Positions 28,411 through 37,232 of a stretch of 64,000 nt of DNA are shown in pieces. Each line of letters begins with the position of its first letter. Within the stretch, counting starts at the first letter, position 1. This DNA comes from Demequina litoralis (GTDB lineage: Bacteria; Actinomycetota; Actinomycetes; Actinomycetales; Demequinaceae): assembly GCF_030418455.1 (NCBI RefSeq), contig NZ_JAUHPW010000001.1:124001-188000 (forward strand). The letters run 5' to 3'. The notes under the pieces were generated by a model. That model saw nothing but the letters and a program-made list of their open reading frames with translations, did not search any database and was not told the origin of the DNA. Both the position numbers and the translations under genes were made by a program.

Positions 28411-28890
28411 ATGACTGTGACGCAGCCCTACTTCGCGTTGTCGGCTCACGTCGACGCGCCCGTGCACACCGTGTTCGAATACTGCCGCGACCCGCGCAAG
28501 CTCCACGACGGCGACCCCATCGAGGTGGTCGACGCCGATGTCACCGACGCGGGCCCGGGCACCACCGCGCAGCTCCGGTACCCGGCGCCGTTCCCGCTGG
28601 ACGAGGACGTCGCCTTCACCTTCACGGAGGAGGTCCCGGACGAGCGGATCGTGTTCGAGGCGGTCCCGACCCTGTGGATGCGGGGACACCACCGGCCGCA
28701 CCACGGATTCCCGCCCGACACGTTCATCTGGACGTTCGAGCCGGAGGACGGAGGCACGCGCCTCGGGGTGGAGGTCCGGGTCCCGGACGTCACCCTGAGC
28801 TACCGCCTCGGACGCAAGTCCATGATCGCGCGCGTCCAGGCGCGGCTCGACCGCGTCGTCGACCACATCGAGCACCCTGCGGCGGCCTGA
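28411..28890 (+). CDS. SRPBCC-family protein
   Basis: 159 aa with the START/polyketide-cyclase pattern: an opening beta strand FALSAHVDAPVHTVFEYCRDP, central strands ending WTFEPEDGGTRLGVEVRVPDV, and a long C-terminal helix MIARVQARLDRVVDHIEH. These domains form a hydrophobic cavity for lipids or aromatic ligands; the ligand is unknown. It has its own promoter and is followed by a membrane protein. Confidence 0.72.
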   Translation: MTVTQPYFALSAHVDAPVHTVFEYCRDPRKLHDGDPIEVVDADVTDAGPGTTAQLRYPAPFPLDEDVAFTFTEEVPDERIVFEAVPTLWMRGHHRPHHGFPPDTFIWTFEPEDGGTRLGVEVRVPDVTLSYRLGRKSMIARVQARLDRVVDHIEHPAAA

Positions 28891-29006
28891 CCGCCGCCAC
28901 CGCGGGCCCCTCCGGCGGGAGGGGCCCGTCCCACGCCGCGCCCGGTCCGCGCATCCGACCTACAGTGGAGGGGATCACCCTTCGCAGCGGGGCCAAGGGG
29001 GTTGTC

Positions 29007-29801
29007 ATGGCAGGCGTGCGCGGCTGGTTCAGGCGGTGGGTCTATCACGACGCGACGGCGACGCCGCGGTACTCGGCGCTGTGGGCGCTGTTCCTCTCCG
29101 CCGTGATCTCCGTCGGCGTCCTGGGGGCCTCGGTCTACCTGCTCGGACGCCTCGCCACCGAGACGCAGGACAGCCCGGAGGCGGCGCTGTCGCTGGTCTT
29201 CGTGGCGGCGGCCGTGGTGCTGGTCCTCGTGATCTCGGCGCTGGCCGTCGTCCTCAAACGTCTCAAGCTGCACGACGCGTCGCAGGCGATGGGCCTGCCC
29301 GCCGGCAGCATCCGCGCGGTGATCGCGCTGCTGCTCATCATGCTGTTCTTCATCGCCGCGATCTTCATCTTCAACAGCACGCAGCAGACCGCCGACACCG
29401 CGGACGTCCGCGAGCTCACCGGGATCACGCAGGACCGGTACAACGGCATCCCGACGGAGCTCCTCAAGGAGGCCACGCCGCGCCTCGTCGACGGCGAGAC
29501 CGTGTACGACGTGATCCTGTACCCGCCGTCGCGCAACACCGCGACCTCCGACGACATCGCCAAGCAGCTCGTCACCACCGTCGGCACGCTCGTGACCGCC
29601 GTCGCGGCCTTCTACTTCGGCACCGCGACCGCGGCGCACTCGGCGCAGACGGGCGCCGTGGCCGCGAGGCGACGGGAGGACGAGGAGGCGGACGACGCGG
29701 ACGACGGTGACGGCCCGGACCACGGGGACGCGACGCGCGACGAGGGCGAGGACGCCGACCGCAAGGACGACGGCTCGAGGCCGGGTGACGGCGCGCGCTA
29801 G
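29007..29801 (+). CDS. Membrane protein with acidic, disordered cytoplasmic tail
   Basis: 264 aa. Three hydrophobic helices (about 25-50, 58-83 and 103-127), an intervening soluble stretch, a further weakly hydrophobic helix near 195-215, and then a tail of about 45 residues very rich in Asp, Glu and Arg. No family recognised. A TACAGT hexamer at 28961-28966 is a likely -10; the leader has AAGGGGG before ATG 29007. It may scaffold or sense at the membrane, but this is unsupported. Confidence 0.6.
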   Translation: MAGVRGWFRRWVYHDATATPRYSALWALFLSAVISVGVLGASVYLLGRLATETQDSPEAALSLVFVAAAVVLVLVISALAVVLKRLKLHDASQAMGLPAGSIRAVIALLLIMLFFIAAIFIFNSTQQTADTADVRELTGITQDRYNGIPTELLKEATPRLVDGETVYDVILYPPSRNTATSDDIAKQLVTTVGTLVTAVAAFYFGTATAAHSAQTGAVAARRREDEEADDADDGDGPDHGDATRDEGEDADRKDDGSRPGDGAR

Positions 29802-29838
29802 GGTCGGAGGCGAGCCCCAACAGTCGAAGGAGACACCC

Positions 29839-30507
29839 ATGCCCACGCTCGCGATCGTCGGAGCAGGACCAGGACTCGGTGCGGCCGTCGCACGCAGGTT
29901 CGCCCGCGAGGGCTTCTCGGTCGCCCTCATCTCGCGCGACCAGGGCAGGCTCGACGCCCTCGCGGAGGAGCTCGCCGGGGACGGCGTCACGGCCCGCGGC
30001 TACGCCGCCGACGTGCGCGACGGCGCGTCGCTCGACGATGCGCTGGCACGCGCGGCGGCAGAGCTCGGCCCGATCACGGCGCTCCAGTACAGCCCGCTGC
30101 CCTCGCGCGACTATCTCAAGCCCGTCCTCGACCTCACGCCCGACCTCGCGCTCGAGGCGCTGCGGTTCTCCGCGCTCGGCCTCATCCATGCCGCCCGCGC
30201 CGTCCTGCCCGCGATGCGCGCGGCCGGCGAGGGCAGCATCGTCCTCATCAACGGCGGGACGTCCGTCCAGGCGCGCGCGGGCTTCGCCGGCACCTCGGTC
30301 GCGTTCCCCGCCGAGAGCGCATATGGCGAGATGCTGCACGATGCGCTCTCGGAGGAGGGCGTTCGGGTGGTGCAGCTGGTCATCCCCGGCGCCATCCCGA
30401 AGCTGCGCTACACGCTCGACGAGGTCGCGGACCGCATCTGGGGGCTGCACGCCGGCGCCGAGGAGTTCCGGACCATGCTGATCCCGCTCGACGAGGGCCG
30501 CGAGTAG
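29839..30507 (+). CDS. Atypical short-chain dehydrogenase, catalytic Tyr/Lys absent
   Basis: 222 aa. The nucleotide motif is good (LAIVGAGPGLGAAVARRFAREG) and residues 1-100 fit a short SDR. Where YxxxK should be, after the strand SIVLINGGTS, the sequence is ESAYGEMLHDAL without a Lys four residues after a Tyr, so normal SDR catalysis is doubtful. GAAGGAGACACCC before the ATG is the best ribosome-binding site in the area, and TAGGGT at 29799 is a likely -10. The role is unknown. Confidence 0.75.
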   Translation: MPTLAIVGAGPGLGAAVARRFAREGFSVALISRDQGRLDALAEELAGDGVTARGYAADVRDGASLDDALARAAAELGPITALQYSPLPSRDYLKPVLDLTPDLALEALRFSALGLIHAARAVLPAMRAAGEGSIVLINGGTSVQARAGFAGTSVAFPAESAYGEMLHDALSEEGVRVVQLVIPGAIPKLRYTLDEVADRIWGLHAGAEEFRTMLIPLDEGRE

Positions 30508-30583
30508 CGGCACGCCGCATCGTCCCTGGTCTCCCGGCGGTGCGCGCGCTACCGTGGCGGCACCGAAGCGATTGGAGCGAACC

Positions 30584-31096
30584 ATGGCCCTGCCACCGGT
30601 CCCCGAGGGGTACACGCGCTACCTCATGAAGAGCAAGTTCGGCATGGGACGCGACTTCCAGATCCTCGCTCCCGACACCGAGGAGCAGCTCTTCTTCGTC
30701 GACGGCAAGGTCGGGCCGCGCCCGCGCGCCGACGTCCAGGGCCCCGACGGCGCGCTGCTGTACGAGGTCACCGGGAGGATGTTCGGCATCCCCAAGCGCA
30801 TGGACGTCACCGATCCCGCGGGCGAGCAGGCGGCCCACCTCCACGCCCAGCCGTTCAAGTTCGTCAAGGACAAGATCGAGGTCTCCCTCGCATCGGGCGA
30901 CGAGTGGCTTCTCGAGGGCAACGTGATCGAGAAGGACTACACGCTGCGCAAGGAGGACGGCACGGTCGCGGTGCAGATCACCCAGAAGTGGGTGACCGTC
31001 CGCGACAAGTACACGATCGACATCCTCGACGGGGTGGAGCCCGGGCTCGCGTTCGCCCTGGTATGGGCCATCGACCGGTGGGTCGAGCGCGACTGA
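30584..31096 (+). CDS. LURP-one-related family protein
   Basis: 170 aa. Repeated beta strands with the family rhythm: YLMKSKFGMGRDFQIL, VDGKVGPR, LLYEVTGRMFGIPKRMDV, then FVKDKIEVSL and DKYTIDILDGVEPGLAFALVWAIDRW. The fold is a Tubby-like beta barrel around a central helix; bacterial members have no settled function. A TACCGT hexamer lies at 30550-30555. A GGACGATGCG copy (reverse) lies in the gap before it at 30526-30535. Confidence 0.78.
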   Translation: MALPPVPEGYTRYLMKSKFGMGRDFQILAPDTEEQLFFVDGKVGPRPRADVQGPDGALLYEVTGRMFGIPKRMDVTDPAGEQAAHLHAQPFKFVKDKIEVSLASGDEWLLEGNVIEKDYTLRKEDGTVAVQITQKWVTVRDKYTIDILDGVEPGLAFALVWAIDRWVERD

Positions 31097-31107
31097 GCCG
31101 ACCGATC

Positions 31108-31113
31108 TAGGGT
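31108..31113 (+). promoter_or_regulatory. -10 hexamer TAGGGT, leaderless ABM gene
   Basis: TAGGGT is followed by exactly six bases and then ATG 31120, the classical leaderless arrangement. Confidence 0.5.
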
Positions 31114-31119
31114 GGGCTC

Positions 31120-31401
31120 ATGTTCGTGCTGATGTCGGTCCATCACCCCCACCCGGAGCACCGCGACGCTCTCGTCGACTCGATGCACCGCTACGGCGCC
31201 GCCATCCGCGGCCAGGCGGGCCTGGTGCGGATCCACACGCTCGCCGATGAGCGCTCGGACCGGCTCGTCGGGCTCGCGATCTTCGAGTCGCGTGAGGACT
31301 TCGAGCGCCTCGCACCGATCGCGCGCGCCGCGGTCGCCGACGACCCCTTCGACGAGTGGGAGCAGCGCGACATCGACGGCCTCGCGCTCACCGAGATCTA
31401 G
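31120..31401 (+). CDS. Antibiotic biosynthesis monooxygenase (ABM) domain protein
   Basis: 93 aa. A single dimeric alpha+beta barrel: a first strand MFVLMSVHHPHPEHRDALVDSMHRYG, a middle strand GLVRIHTLADERSDRLVGLAIFES and an end DPFDEWEQRDIDGLAL. Such small proteins act on quinones, haem or reactive small molecules, or are detoxifying monooxygenases without cofactor. The start is set by the leaderless promoter. Confidence 0.72.
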   Translation: MFVLMSVHHPHPEHRDALVDSMHRYGAAIRGQAGLVRIHTLADERSDRLVGLAIFESREDFERLAPIARAAVADDPFDEWEQRDIDGLALTEI

Positions 31402-31441
31402 CCGCACCTCGGCTCCCGTTGCCGGGCCCCGAGCCCGGGCG

Positions 31442-31447
31442 TAGCCT
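31442..31447 (+). promoter_or_regulatory. -10 hexamer TAGCCT for the MMPL operon
   Basis: TAGCCT lies about 78 bases upstream of ATG 31525, after the ABM gene, and would give a leader of about 70 nt. No -35 was sought beyond inspection. Confidence 0.35.
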
Positions 31448-31524
31448 GGCGAACGCGCAGCATTCGTGACGATTCCTCTCACTGGGCCGCCTCCCCACCG
31501 GTGCGAGCGGAGCGAGGTGAGCCG

Positions 31525-34338
31525 ATGTCCGCGATGCTCTACGCCCTGGGCCGGTGGGCCTACGAGGCGCGCCGCCTCGTGCTCGCGGGCTGGATCGTCG
31601 TGCTCGGGGTCGCCATCGCGCTCGCGTCCTTCGTCGGCACGGGCACCAACAACAGCTACACGTTCCCCGGCACCGAGTCGCAGGACGCCCTCGACGCCCT
31701 CGCGCGCACCTTCCCGCAGTTCTCCGGGACGTCCGCGCAGCTCATCGCGGTCGCCCCGGACGGGCGCGAGGTCACGGGCCGCGGGTTCCAGGCGGCGGTC
31801 GAGGACGCGGTCGACCAGATCCAGCAGATCGACCAGGTCGCCGGCGCCACCTCGCCCTATGGCGGCACCACGAGCAGCAACATCGCGCCCGACGGCTCGG
31901 CCGCCCTCGTGCCGATCCAGCTCTCGGTCCAGGTCCCGCAGGTGCTCCCGTCGACGGAGGCGGCGCTGCAGCGCGCGGGGCGGCACCTCGAGGACGCGCT
32001 GCCGGACGGTTCCCGGGTCGCGGTCGGCGGCCAGCTGTTCTCGCAGACCGATCCGGGCATCGGCGCGAGCGAGGTCACCAGCCTCGGTCTCGCCTACGTG
32101 GTGCTCGCGATCACGTTCGCCTCCCTCATCGCCGCGGGCATGCCGCTCGTGACCGCGACGCTCGGCGTCGGGATCGCTGTCGCCCTGGTCTTCGCGGTGA
32201 CGCGCTGGGTGACCATCACGTCGACCGCGCCGCTGCTGGCCGTGATGCTCGGCCTCGCCGTGGGCGTGGACTACGCGCTCTTCGTCATCAGCCGCCATCA
32301 GGACCAGCTGCGCCGCGGCATGGCGCCCGAGGAGTCCGCGCCGCGCGCGATCGCCACCGCGGGATCCGCGGTCGTCTTCGCCGCGACCACCGTCATCATC
32401 GCGCTGCTCGGACTGTCGGTCGCCGGCATCCCGTTCCTCACGGTCACGGGCGTGGCGGCCGCCGCCGGCGTGGCCGCCGCCGCGCTCATCGGGCTCACGC
32501 TCACCCCGGCGCTGCTCGGCTTCGCCCGCTGGCATGCGGTCGGACGGCGGTACCGGCCCTCCCACGCACCGCCGCCAGGCGAGGACGATGCGGCGGTGTC
32601 CGACGACGTCGGCGTGGACGATGACGCCGACGCCGCGGGCGAGGAGCAGGAGCCGGTCGGCGGGTTCTTCGGCGGGTGGGTGCGTGCCGTCACGAGGTGG
32701 CCGCCGGTCACGGTCGTGCTGGTCGTCGGGGTCCTGGGCGCGGCTGCGGTGCCAGCGCTCGACCTCCGGCTCGCGCTGCCCGACGCGGGATCCCTTCCGG
32801 AGGGCGAGCCGGGACGGACCACCTACGACCTTGTCGCCGAGCACTTCGGGCCCGGCTTCAACGGGCCGCTGCTGCTGACCGGGTCGGTCATCCAGAGCAC
32901 GGATCCGGTCACGCTCGTGGACGACCTCGCCGACGAGGTGGCCGCGGTCCCCGGAGTCGCCTCGATCGCGCTCGCGACGCCCAACCAGACCGGCGACACG
33001 GCGATCATCCAGGCCATCCCGGCCGGCGCGCCCGACTCGGAGCGCACCGAGCGGCTCGTGCACGCGCTGCGCGCGCTCGAGCCGACGTGGCTCGAGGAGT
33101 ACGCGGTCGAGCTGTCCGTCACCGGGTACACCGCGGTCGGGATCGACATCTCCGACACGCTGGGCGGCGCGCTGGTGCCGTTCGCGCTGCTCGTCGTCGG
33201 GCTGTCGCTCGTGCTCCTCGCGATGGTGTTCCGGTCGCTCGTCGTGCCCGTCACGGCAGCGCTGGGCTACCTCCTGTCGATCGGGGTCGCGTTCGGGGTG
33301 ACGTCGCTCGTGTTCGTCGACGGCGCGCTCACGGGACCGCTCGAGGTGGCGCACGTCGGGTCGATCATCAGCTTCATGCCCATCATCGTGATGGGGGTGC
33401 TGTTCGGGCTGGCGATGGACTACGAGGTGTTCCTCGTGAGCCGGATGCGCGAGGCCTACCTCGACCGGGCGGAGCCGCGGCGCGCCATCCACCACGGCTT
33501 CGTCGGGTCGGCGCGGGTGGTCACCGCGGCCGCGATCATCATGACCGCCGTGTTCGGCGGCTTCGTGCGCGGTGGGGAGGCCTCCATCCAGCCGATCGCG
33601 CTGGGCCTCGCCGTCGGCGTGGCATGCGACGCGTTCCTGGTCCGGATGACGCTCATCCCCGCGGTGCTCGCGCTCTTCGGTCATGCGACGTGGTGGTTCC
33701 CCCGGTCTCTCGACCGTGCGCTGCCGCACTTCGACGTCGAGGGAGCCGGACTTGCCGCGGAGGATGCCCTCGCCGACTGGCCCGTGCCGGGCGACCGCGT
33801 CGCGATCGCGCTCGAGGGGGTGCGCATCCACGGGATGCCCGATGCCGCACGCGCGCTCTCCACCATCGTCGAGCCCGGCGACGTGCTCGTCGTCGAGGGC
33901 GGGGACGCGGCCGCGCGCACGCGCGTGCTGCTCGGCCTCACGGGTCGCACACCCGTGGCCGTGGGGCGTGCGAAGGTGGCCGGGCTCGTGCTGCCCGTGC
34001 GGGCAGCCTCGGTGAGGAGCCGTTCCGGCTACGTGCGGCTCGCGGGTGAGGACGATGCGCCGGCCCGCCTCGCGGACGCCGCCGCCGGGCACCGCACGGT
34101 GGTGCTCGCCGTCGACGGCGCGGCGCTCGCGCCCGATGCCGCCGACCGGGCGGCGCTGGCACGTGCGCTCGACGATCTCCGTCGGACCGTGCCCGGCCGC
34201 ACGGGGGAGGCCCTCACGCTCGTGCTGGCGAGCGAGCACGAGGTCGACGTCGTCGGCCTCCTCCCGGCCGGTGCGCGCATCCGCGGCGTCGACCTGGGGC
34301 CCGTGCCCGCGGCGCGGCGGGCGGGGGCCGCCGTATGA
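31525..34338 (+). CDS. MMPL/RND-family transporter with degenerate ABC-ATPase-like C-terminal domain
   Basis: 937 aa. It has two MMPL halves, each a first helix, an exocytoplasmic porter domain and a five- to six-helix block, with the proton-relay signatures GVDYALFVISR and AMDYEVFLVSR. An acidic linker (about 345-380) separates them. From about residue 745 there is a 190-residue soluble tail whose order mimics an ABC ATPase (VLVVEGGDAAARTRVLLGLTGRTPVAVGRAKVAGLVLP) but lacks Walker A Gly-Lys-Ser/Thr at 791-800. It is translationally coupled to the YhgE gene (ATGA). Likely exports a lipid or small molecule together with it. ATG 31525 has GAGGTGAG upstream. Confidence 0.86.
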   Translation: MSAMLYALGRWAYEARRLVLAGWIVVLGVAIALASFVGTGTNNSYTFPGTESQDALDALARTFPQFSGTSAQLIAVAPDGREVTGRGFQAAVEDAVDQIQQIDQVAGATSPYGGTTSSNIAPDGSAALVPIQLSVQVPQVLPSTEAALQRAGRHLEDALPDGSRVAVGGQLFSQTDPGIGASEVTSLGLAYVVLAITFASLIAAGMPLVTATLGVGIAVALVFAVTRWVTITSTAPLLAVMLGLAVGVDYALFVISRHQDQLRRGMAPEESAPRAIATAGSAVVFAATTVIIALLGLSVAGIPFLTVTGVAAAAGVAAAALIGLTLTPALLGFARWHAVGRRYRPSHAPPPGEDDAAVSDDVGVDDDADAAGEEQEPVGGFFGGWVRAVTRWPPVTVVLVVGVLGAAAVPALDLRLALPDAGSLPEGEPGRTTYDLVAEHFGPGFNGPLLLTGSVIQSTDPVTLVDDLADEVAAVPGVASIALATPNQTGDTAIIQAIPAGAPDSERTERLVHALRALEPTWLEEYAVELSVTGYTAVGIDISDTLGGALVPFALLVVGLSLVLLAMVFRSLVVPVTAALGYLLSIGVAFGVTSLVFVDGALTGPLEVAHVGSIISFMPIIVMGVLFGLAMDYEVFLVSRMREAYLDRAEPRRAIHHGFVGSARVVTAAAIIMTAVFGGFVRGGEASIQPIALGLAVGVACDAFLVRMTLIPAVLALFGHATWWFPRSLDRALPHFDVEGAGLAAEDALADWPVPGDRVAIALEGVRIHGMPDAARALSTIVEPGDVLVVEGGDAAARTRVLLGLTGRTPVAVGRAKVAGLVLPVRAASVRSRSGYVRLAGEDDAPARLADAAAGHRTVVLAVDGAALAPDAADRAALARALDDLRRTVPGRTGEALTLVLASEHEVDVVGLLPAGARIRGVDLGPVPAARRAGAAV

Positions 34339-36197
34339 GCGCGCGGCCGTTCGACGGCACCGCCGGCGCCGAGCGCTGGGGATGGCGCGCGCTGCTCGGC
34401 GTTCTGCTCGTGCCGCTCGTGGTGGCGGGCCTGCTCGCGTGGGCGCTGGCCGCACCGTCGGAGGACCTCGACCGGGTCACCGCTGCCATCGTCAACGCCG
34501 ACGACCCCGTGCAGGTCGACGGCCAGACGGTGCCCCTGGGGCGGGAGTTCGCGGGCGAGCTCATCGGGGGGCAGGCGGGCACGGGAGCACCCGACGACCC
34601 GGGCCCGGACGCGAGTGCGAGCCCGGCCCCGTCCGGTCCGAGCTTCACCTGGGTCCTCACGAACGAGTCCGACGCGAGGGAGGGGCTGGACAGCGGCACG
34701 TACGCCGCGATCGTGCGGATCCCGCCGTCGTTCTCCGCCGACGCGACCTCGCTGTCCGGGCCCGCGAAGGACGCCGTGGCGGCGACGATCCACGTCACGA
34801 CCACCCCGGCCACCGCGTTCCTCGACCCGGCGCTCACCGAGGTGGTGGTCGAGGCGGCGGTCGCGAGCCTCAACCAGCAGCTCACCGCGCGCTACCTCAC
34901 GAACGTCTACGACGGCTTCAACCAGATCCAGTCCTCGGTCGCGCAGGCGGCGGACGGAGCGGCGCAGCTGGCGGAAGGCGCGGACTCGCTCGCGTCCGGC
35001 GCCGAGCAGCTCGCCGCCGGTGCCGACCGGCTCGAGGCCGGGCTGGACTCGCTCGACGAGGGTGCGGCGACGCTGGCGGCAGGCCTCGACCGCCTCGCCG
35101 CCTCGGTGCAGGCGTTGCCGGGGGAGACCGCCCGGCTCGCGGCCGGGGCGGGCGAGGTGGCGGCCGCGCTCGACACCGAGGCGGCCGTCCTGGGCGCGAG
35201 CGTCGCGGAGGCCTCCGCGTTCGTCGCCGACCTCTGCGCGCGGCCCCGCCAGCCCGGCTGCACACGTGGCACCGCGCTGGTGGCGCGCCTGCGCTCGGCA
35301 CAGCAGGCGGTGGATGCGCTGGCCGGCGGCGCCGACCAGGTCGCCGCCGGCAACGCGGCCCTCGCGGCGGGCATGCCCGGCCTGGTCGACGGGGCGGACG
35401 CGTCCGCCGCCGGTGGCGAGGAGGTCGCCGCGGGTGCCGCGGACTCCGCGGCCGGGGGTGCCGAGGTCGCGCAGGGCGCGGGGTCGGTCGACTCGGGCGC
35501 GGCGGACCTCGACGACGGCGCGGGCCAGCTCGCGGACGGCCTCGCGGACGCGGCGGACCAGATCCCCACCTACGGGGACAACGCGATCGCCACGTTGTCG
35601 ACGGTCGCCTCCCGGCCGGTCGCCACGACGGTGGCGCCCGCGCCCGACGGCGTCGTCTCCGTCCCGCTGTTCGCGGTGGTCGGCCTGTGGGTCGGGGGCA
35701 TCGTGGCTGCGCTCGCGCATCGTGCCGTGCCGCGCCGCCGCCTCCTCACCGCCGCCTCCACGGCGGCGATCGCGGGCGGCGCGGTGCGCGCGTCCGCGCT
35801 CGTCGGGCTCGCGCAGGGCGCGGTCGTCGGCATCGCGGTCGCTCGCTTCGTCGACGCCGGGCTCGGGCCGCGCGTCCTGTTCGGCCTGGCGACCATGGGC
35901 ATCGGGACGGTCTTCGCCGTCGCCAACGCCGGTCTCGCCGCGGCGCTCGGCGGGGTCGGGCGGATCCTCGCAGCGATGGTGGGCGTCGCGACGCTGGCCG
36001 TGGGCACGTCGTCGACCGTGCCCGCCGCGCTGTCCGGGTCCGTCCTGCTGCTGCCGACCGATGCCGGCAGGCGGCTGCTCGGCGCCTCCCTCGGCATCGG
36101 CCCGGGAGGCGCGGCGATCGCCGCGCTCGTCGTGGTCGCGGTCACGGGCGTGCTGCTCGTCATCGTCGGGGTCGCGCGTCGCCGCACCGTGGCGTGA
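34335..36197 (+). CDS. YhgE/Pip-family membrane protein
   Basis: 620 aa. One N-terminal helix (about 15-36), a large outer domain, a long run of glycine-alanine-aspartate heptads (LAEGADSLASGAEQLAAGADRLEAG and onward, about 205-410) typical of YhgE/Pip proteins, and five C-terminal helices resembling ABC-2 permeases. Family members include phage-infection proteins and type VII secretion companions. It overlaps the MMPL gene by 4 bp, so the two are made together and probably form one export assembly. The gene ends at a strong hairpin. Confidence 0.86.
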   Translation: MSARPFDGTAGAERWGWRALLGVLLVPLVVAGLLAWALAAPSEDLDRVTAAIVNADDPVQVDGQTVPLGREFAGELIGGQAGTGAPDDPGPDASASPAPSGPSFTWVLTNESDAREGLDSGTYAAIVRIPPSFSADATSLSGPAKDAVAATIHVTTTPATAFLDPALTEVVVEAAVASLNQQLTARYLTNVYDGFNQIQSSVAQAADGAAQLAEGADSLASGAEQLAAGADRLEAGLDSLDEGAATLAAGLDRLAASVQALPGETARLAAGAGEVAAALDTEAAVLGASVAEASAFVADLCARPRQPGCTRGTALVARLRSAQQAVDALAGGADQVAAGNAALAAGMPGLVDGADASAAGGEEVAAGAADSAAGGAEVAQGAGSVDSGAADLDDGAGQLADGLADAADQIPTYGDNAIATLSTVASRPVATTVAPAPDGVVSVPLFAVVGLWVGGIVAALAHRAVPRRRLLTAASTAAIAGGAVRASALVGLAQGAVVGIAVARFVDAGLGPRVLFGLATMGIGTVFAVANAGLAAALGGVGRILAAMVGVATLAVGTSSTVPAALSGSVLLLPTDAGRRLLGASLGIGPGGAAIAALVVVAVTGVLLVIVGVARRRTVA

Positions 36198-36216
36198 TCG
36201 GACGCGGGCCGCGCGC

Positions 36217-36247
36217 CGACGCCCCCGGCCGGAGGTCGGGGGCGTCG
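36217..36247. terminator. Strong bidirectional hairpin terminator
   Basis: CGACGCCCCCG (36217-36227) pairs perfectly with CGGGGGCGTCG (36237-36247), eleven base pairs around a nine-base loop, placed between the stops of the YhgE and aldose epimerase genes. It is the best simple terminator in the window. Confidence 0.7.
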
Positions 36248-36261
36248 CACGTGGCACCGGG

Positions 36262-37164
36262 TCAGCGCAGGCGCATGCCCCACGTCAGCGCGTGGGTCGC
36301 GCCCGGCTCGAGGGTGACGAGGTGGTCGCCGGTGCGGAAGGCGTCGGCGATGCAGCTCATCGGCTCGATCGCGACGCCCGCGCGCTTCACTCCCGGCACC
36401 TCGTCGCCCGTGCAGATCTGCCAGGCGGTCGCCTCGGAGTCCGCCCAGATCTCGACGGTCGATCCGTCGGCCCAGCCCAGGCGCGCCCACGAGCGGCCGT
36501 CGGCGTCGAGGATCGGGTCCACCCAGGCGTCGTCGAAGGCGACGCCGGGCAGGTCGCGCGGCGTGCGCAGGTCGAAGTCGCCGTCCACGGGCACCACATC
36601 GGCGGGCAGGAGGCGGTCGTCGACCGTCACGCGCGAGGAGGCGTCGAGCTGGAGCGTGCACTCGTCGAGCGGGGTGCCGCCCGGCGCGAACCACGGGTGG
36701 AAGCCCACGCCGTAGGGGAGCGCCTCGGTGCCGGCGTTGCGTGCCACGGTGGTGATGGTGAGGCCGTCGTCGGTCAGCGCGTAGGTGACGGCGAGCGACA
36801 GCTGGAACGGGTAGCCGGGACTCGCGGGCAGGTCGAGCGTGAGCGTCGCCTCCGCGCCGGTGGACGATGCGACGGTCCAGTCCTCCCAGCACACGAGGCC
36901 GTGGAGGGCGGTGCCTCGTCCGGGCTCGGTGAGCGCCACCTGCAGCTCGCGGCCGCCGAAGTCGTAGCGGCCGTCGCGCAGACGGTTGGGCCACGGGGCG
37001 AGCACCATGCCGTGGAAGGCGGGGGCGATCTCGTCGGCCCCGAACGGGACCACGACGTCGCGCCCGCCGACGGTGTACGCGCGGAGCGCCGCACCGATCG
37101 TCGCGAGCGTGGCGACCTGGTCGCCGTGGGTGAGGGTGATCGGTGTACCGGAGATGTGGCTCAT
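36262..37164 (-). CDS. Aldose 1-epimerase
   Basis: 300 aa, the usual size for the bacterial YeaD/GalM-like group. Beta-sandwich pattern with NRLRDGRYDFGG, ALHGLVCWEDW, catalytic His in GVGFHPWF and catalytic Glu in GVAIEPMSC. It interconverts alpha and beta anomers of aldoses, feeding glucose or galactose into metabolism. ATG 37164 fits the family N-terminus; the open frame upstream is not needed. It follows the NlpC gene by 68 bp on the same strand and ends at the hairpin at 36217. Confidence 0.9.
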   Translation of the reverse strand: MSHISGTPITLTHGDQVATLATIGAALRAYTVGGRDVVVPFGADEIAPAFHGMVLAPWPNRLRDGRYDFGGRELQVALTEPGRGTALHGLVCWEDWTVASSTGAEATLTLDLPASPGYPFQLSLAVTYALTDDGLTITTVARNAGTEALPYGVGFHPWFAPGGTPLDECTLQLDASSRVTVDDRLLPADVVPVDGDFDLRTPRDLPGVAFDDAWVDPILDADGRSWARLGWADGSTVEIWADSEATAWQICTGDEVPGVKRAGVAIEPMSCIADAFRTGDHLVTLEPGATHALTWGMRLR

Positions 37165-37232
37165 GGCGCGACCGTACCGCGCCCCGGCCGGGATCGCCGA
37201 CCGGCGGGCGCCCGAGGTGCCGGCGTCCCGCG

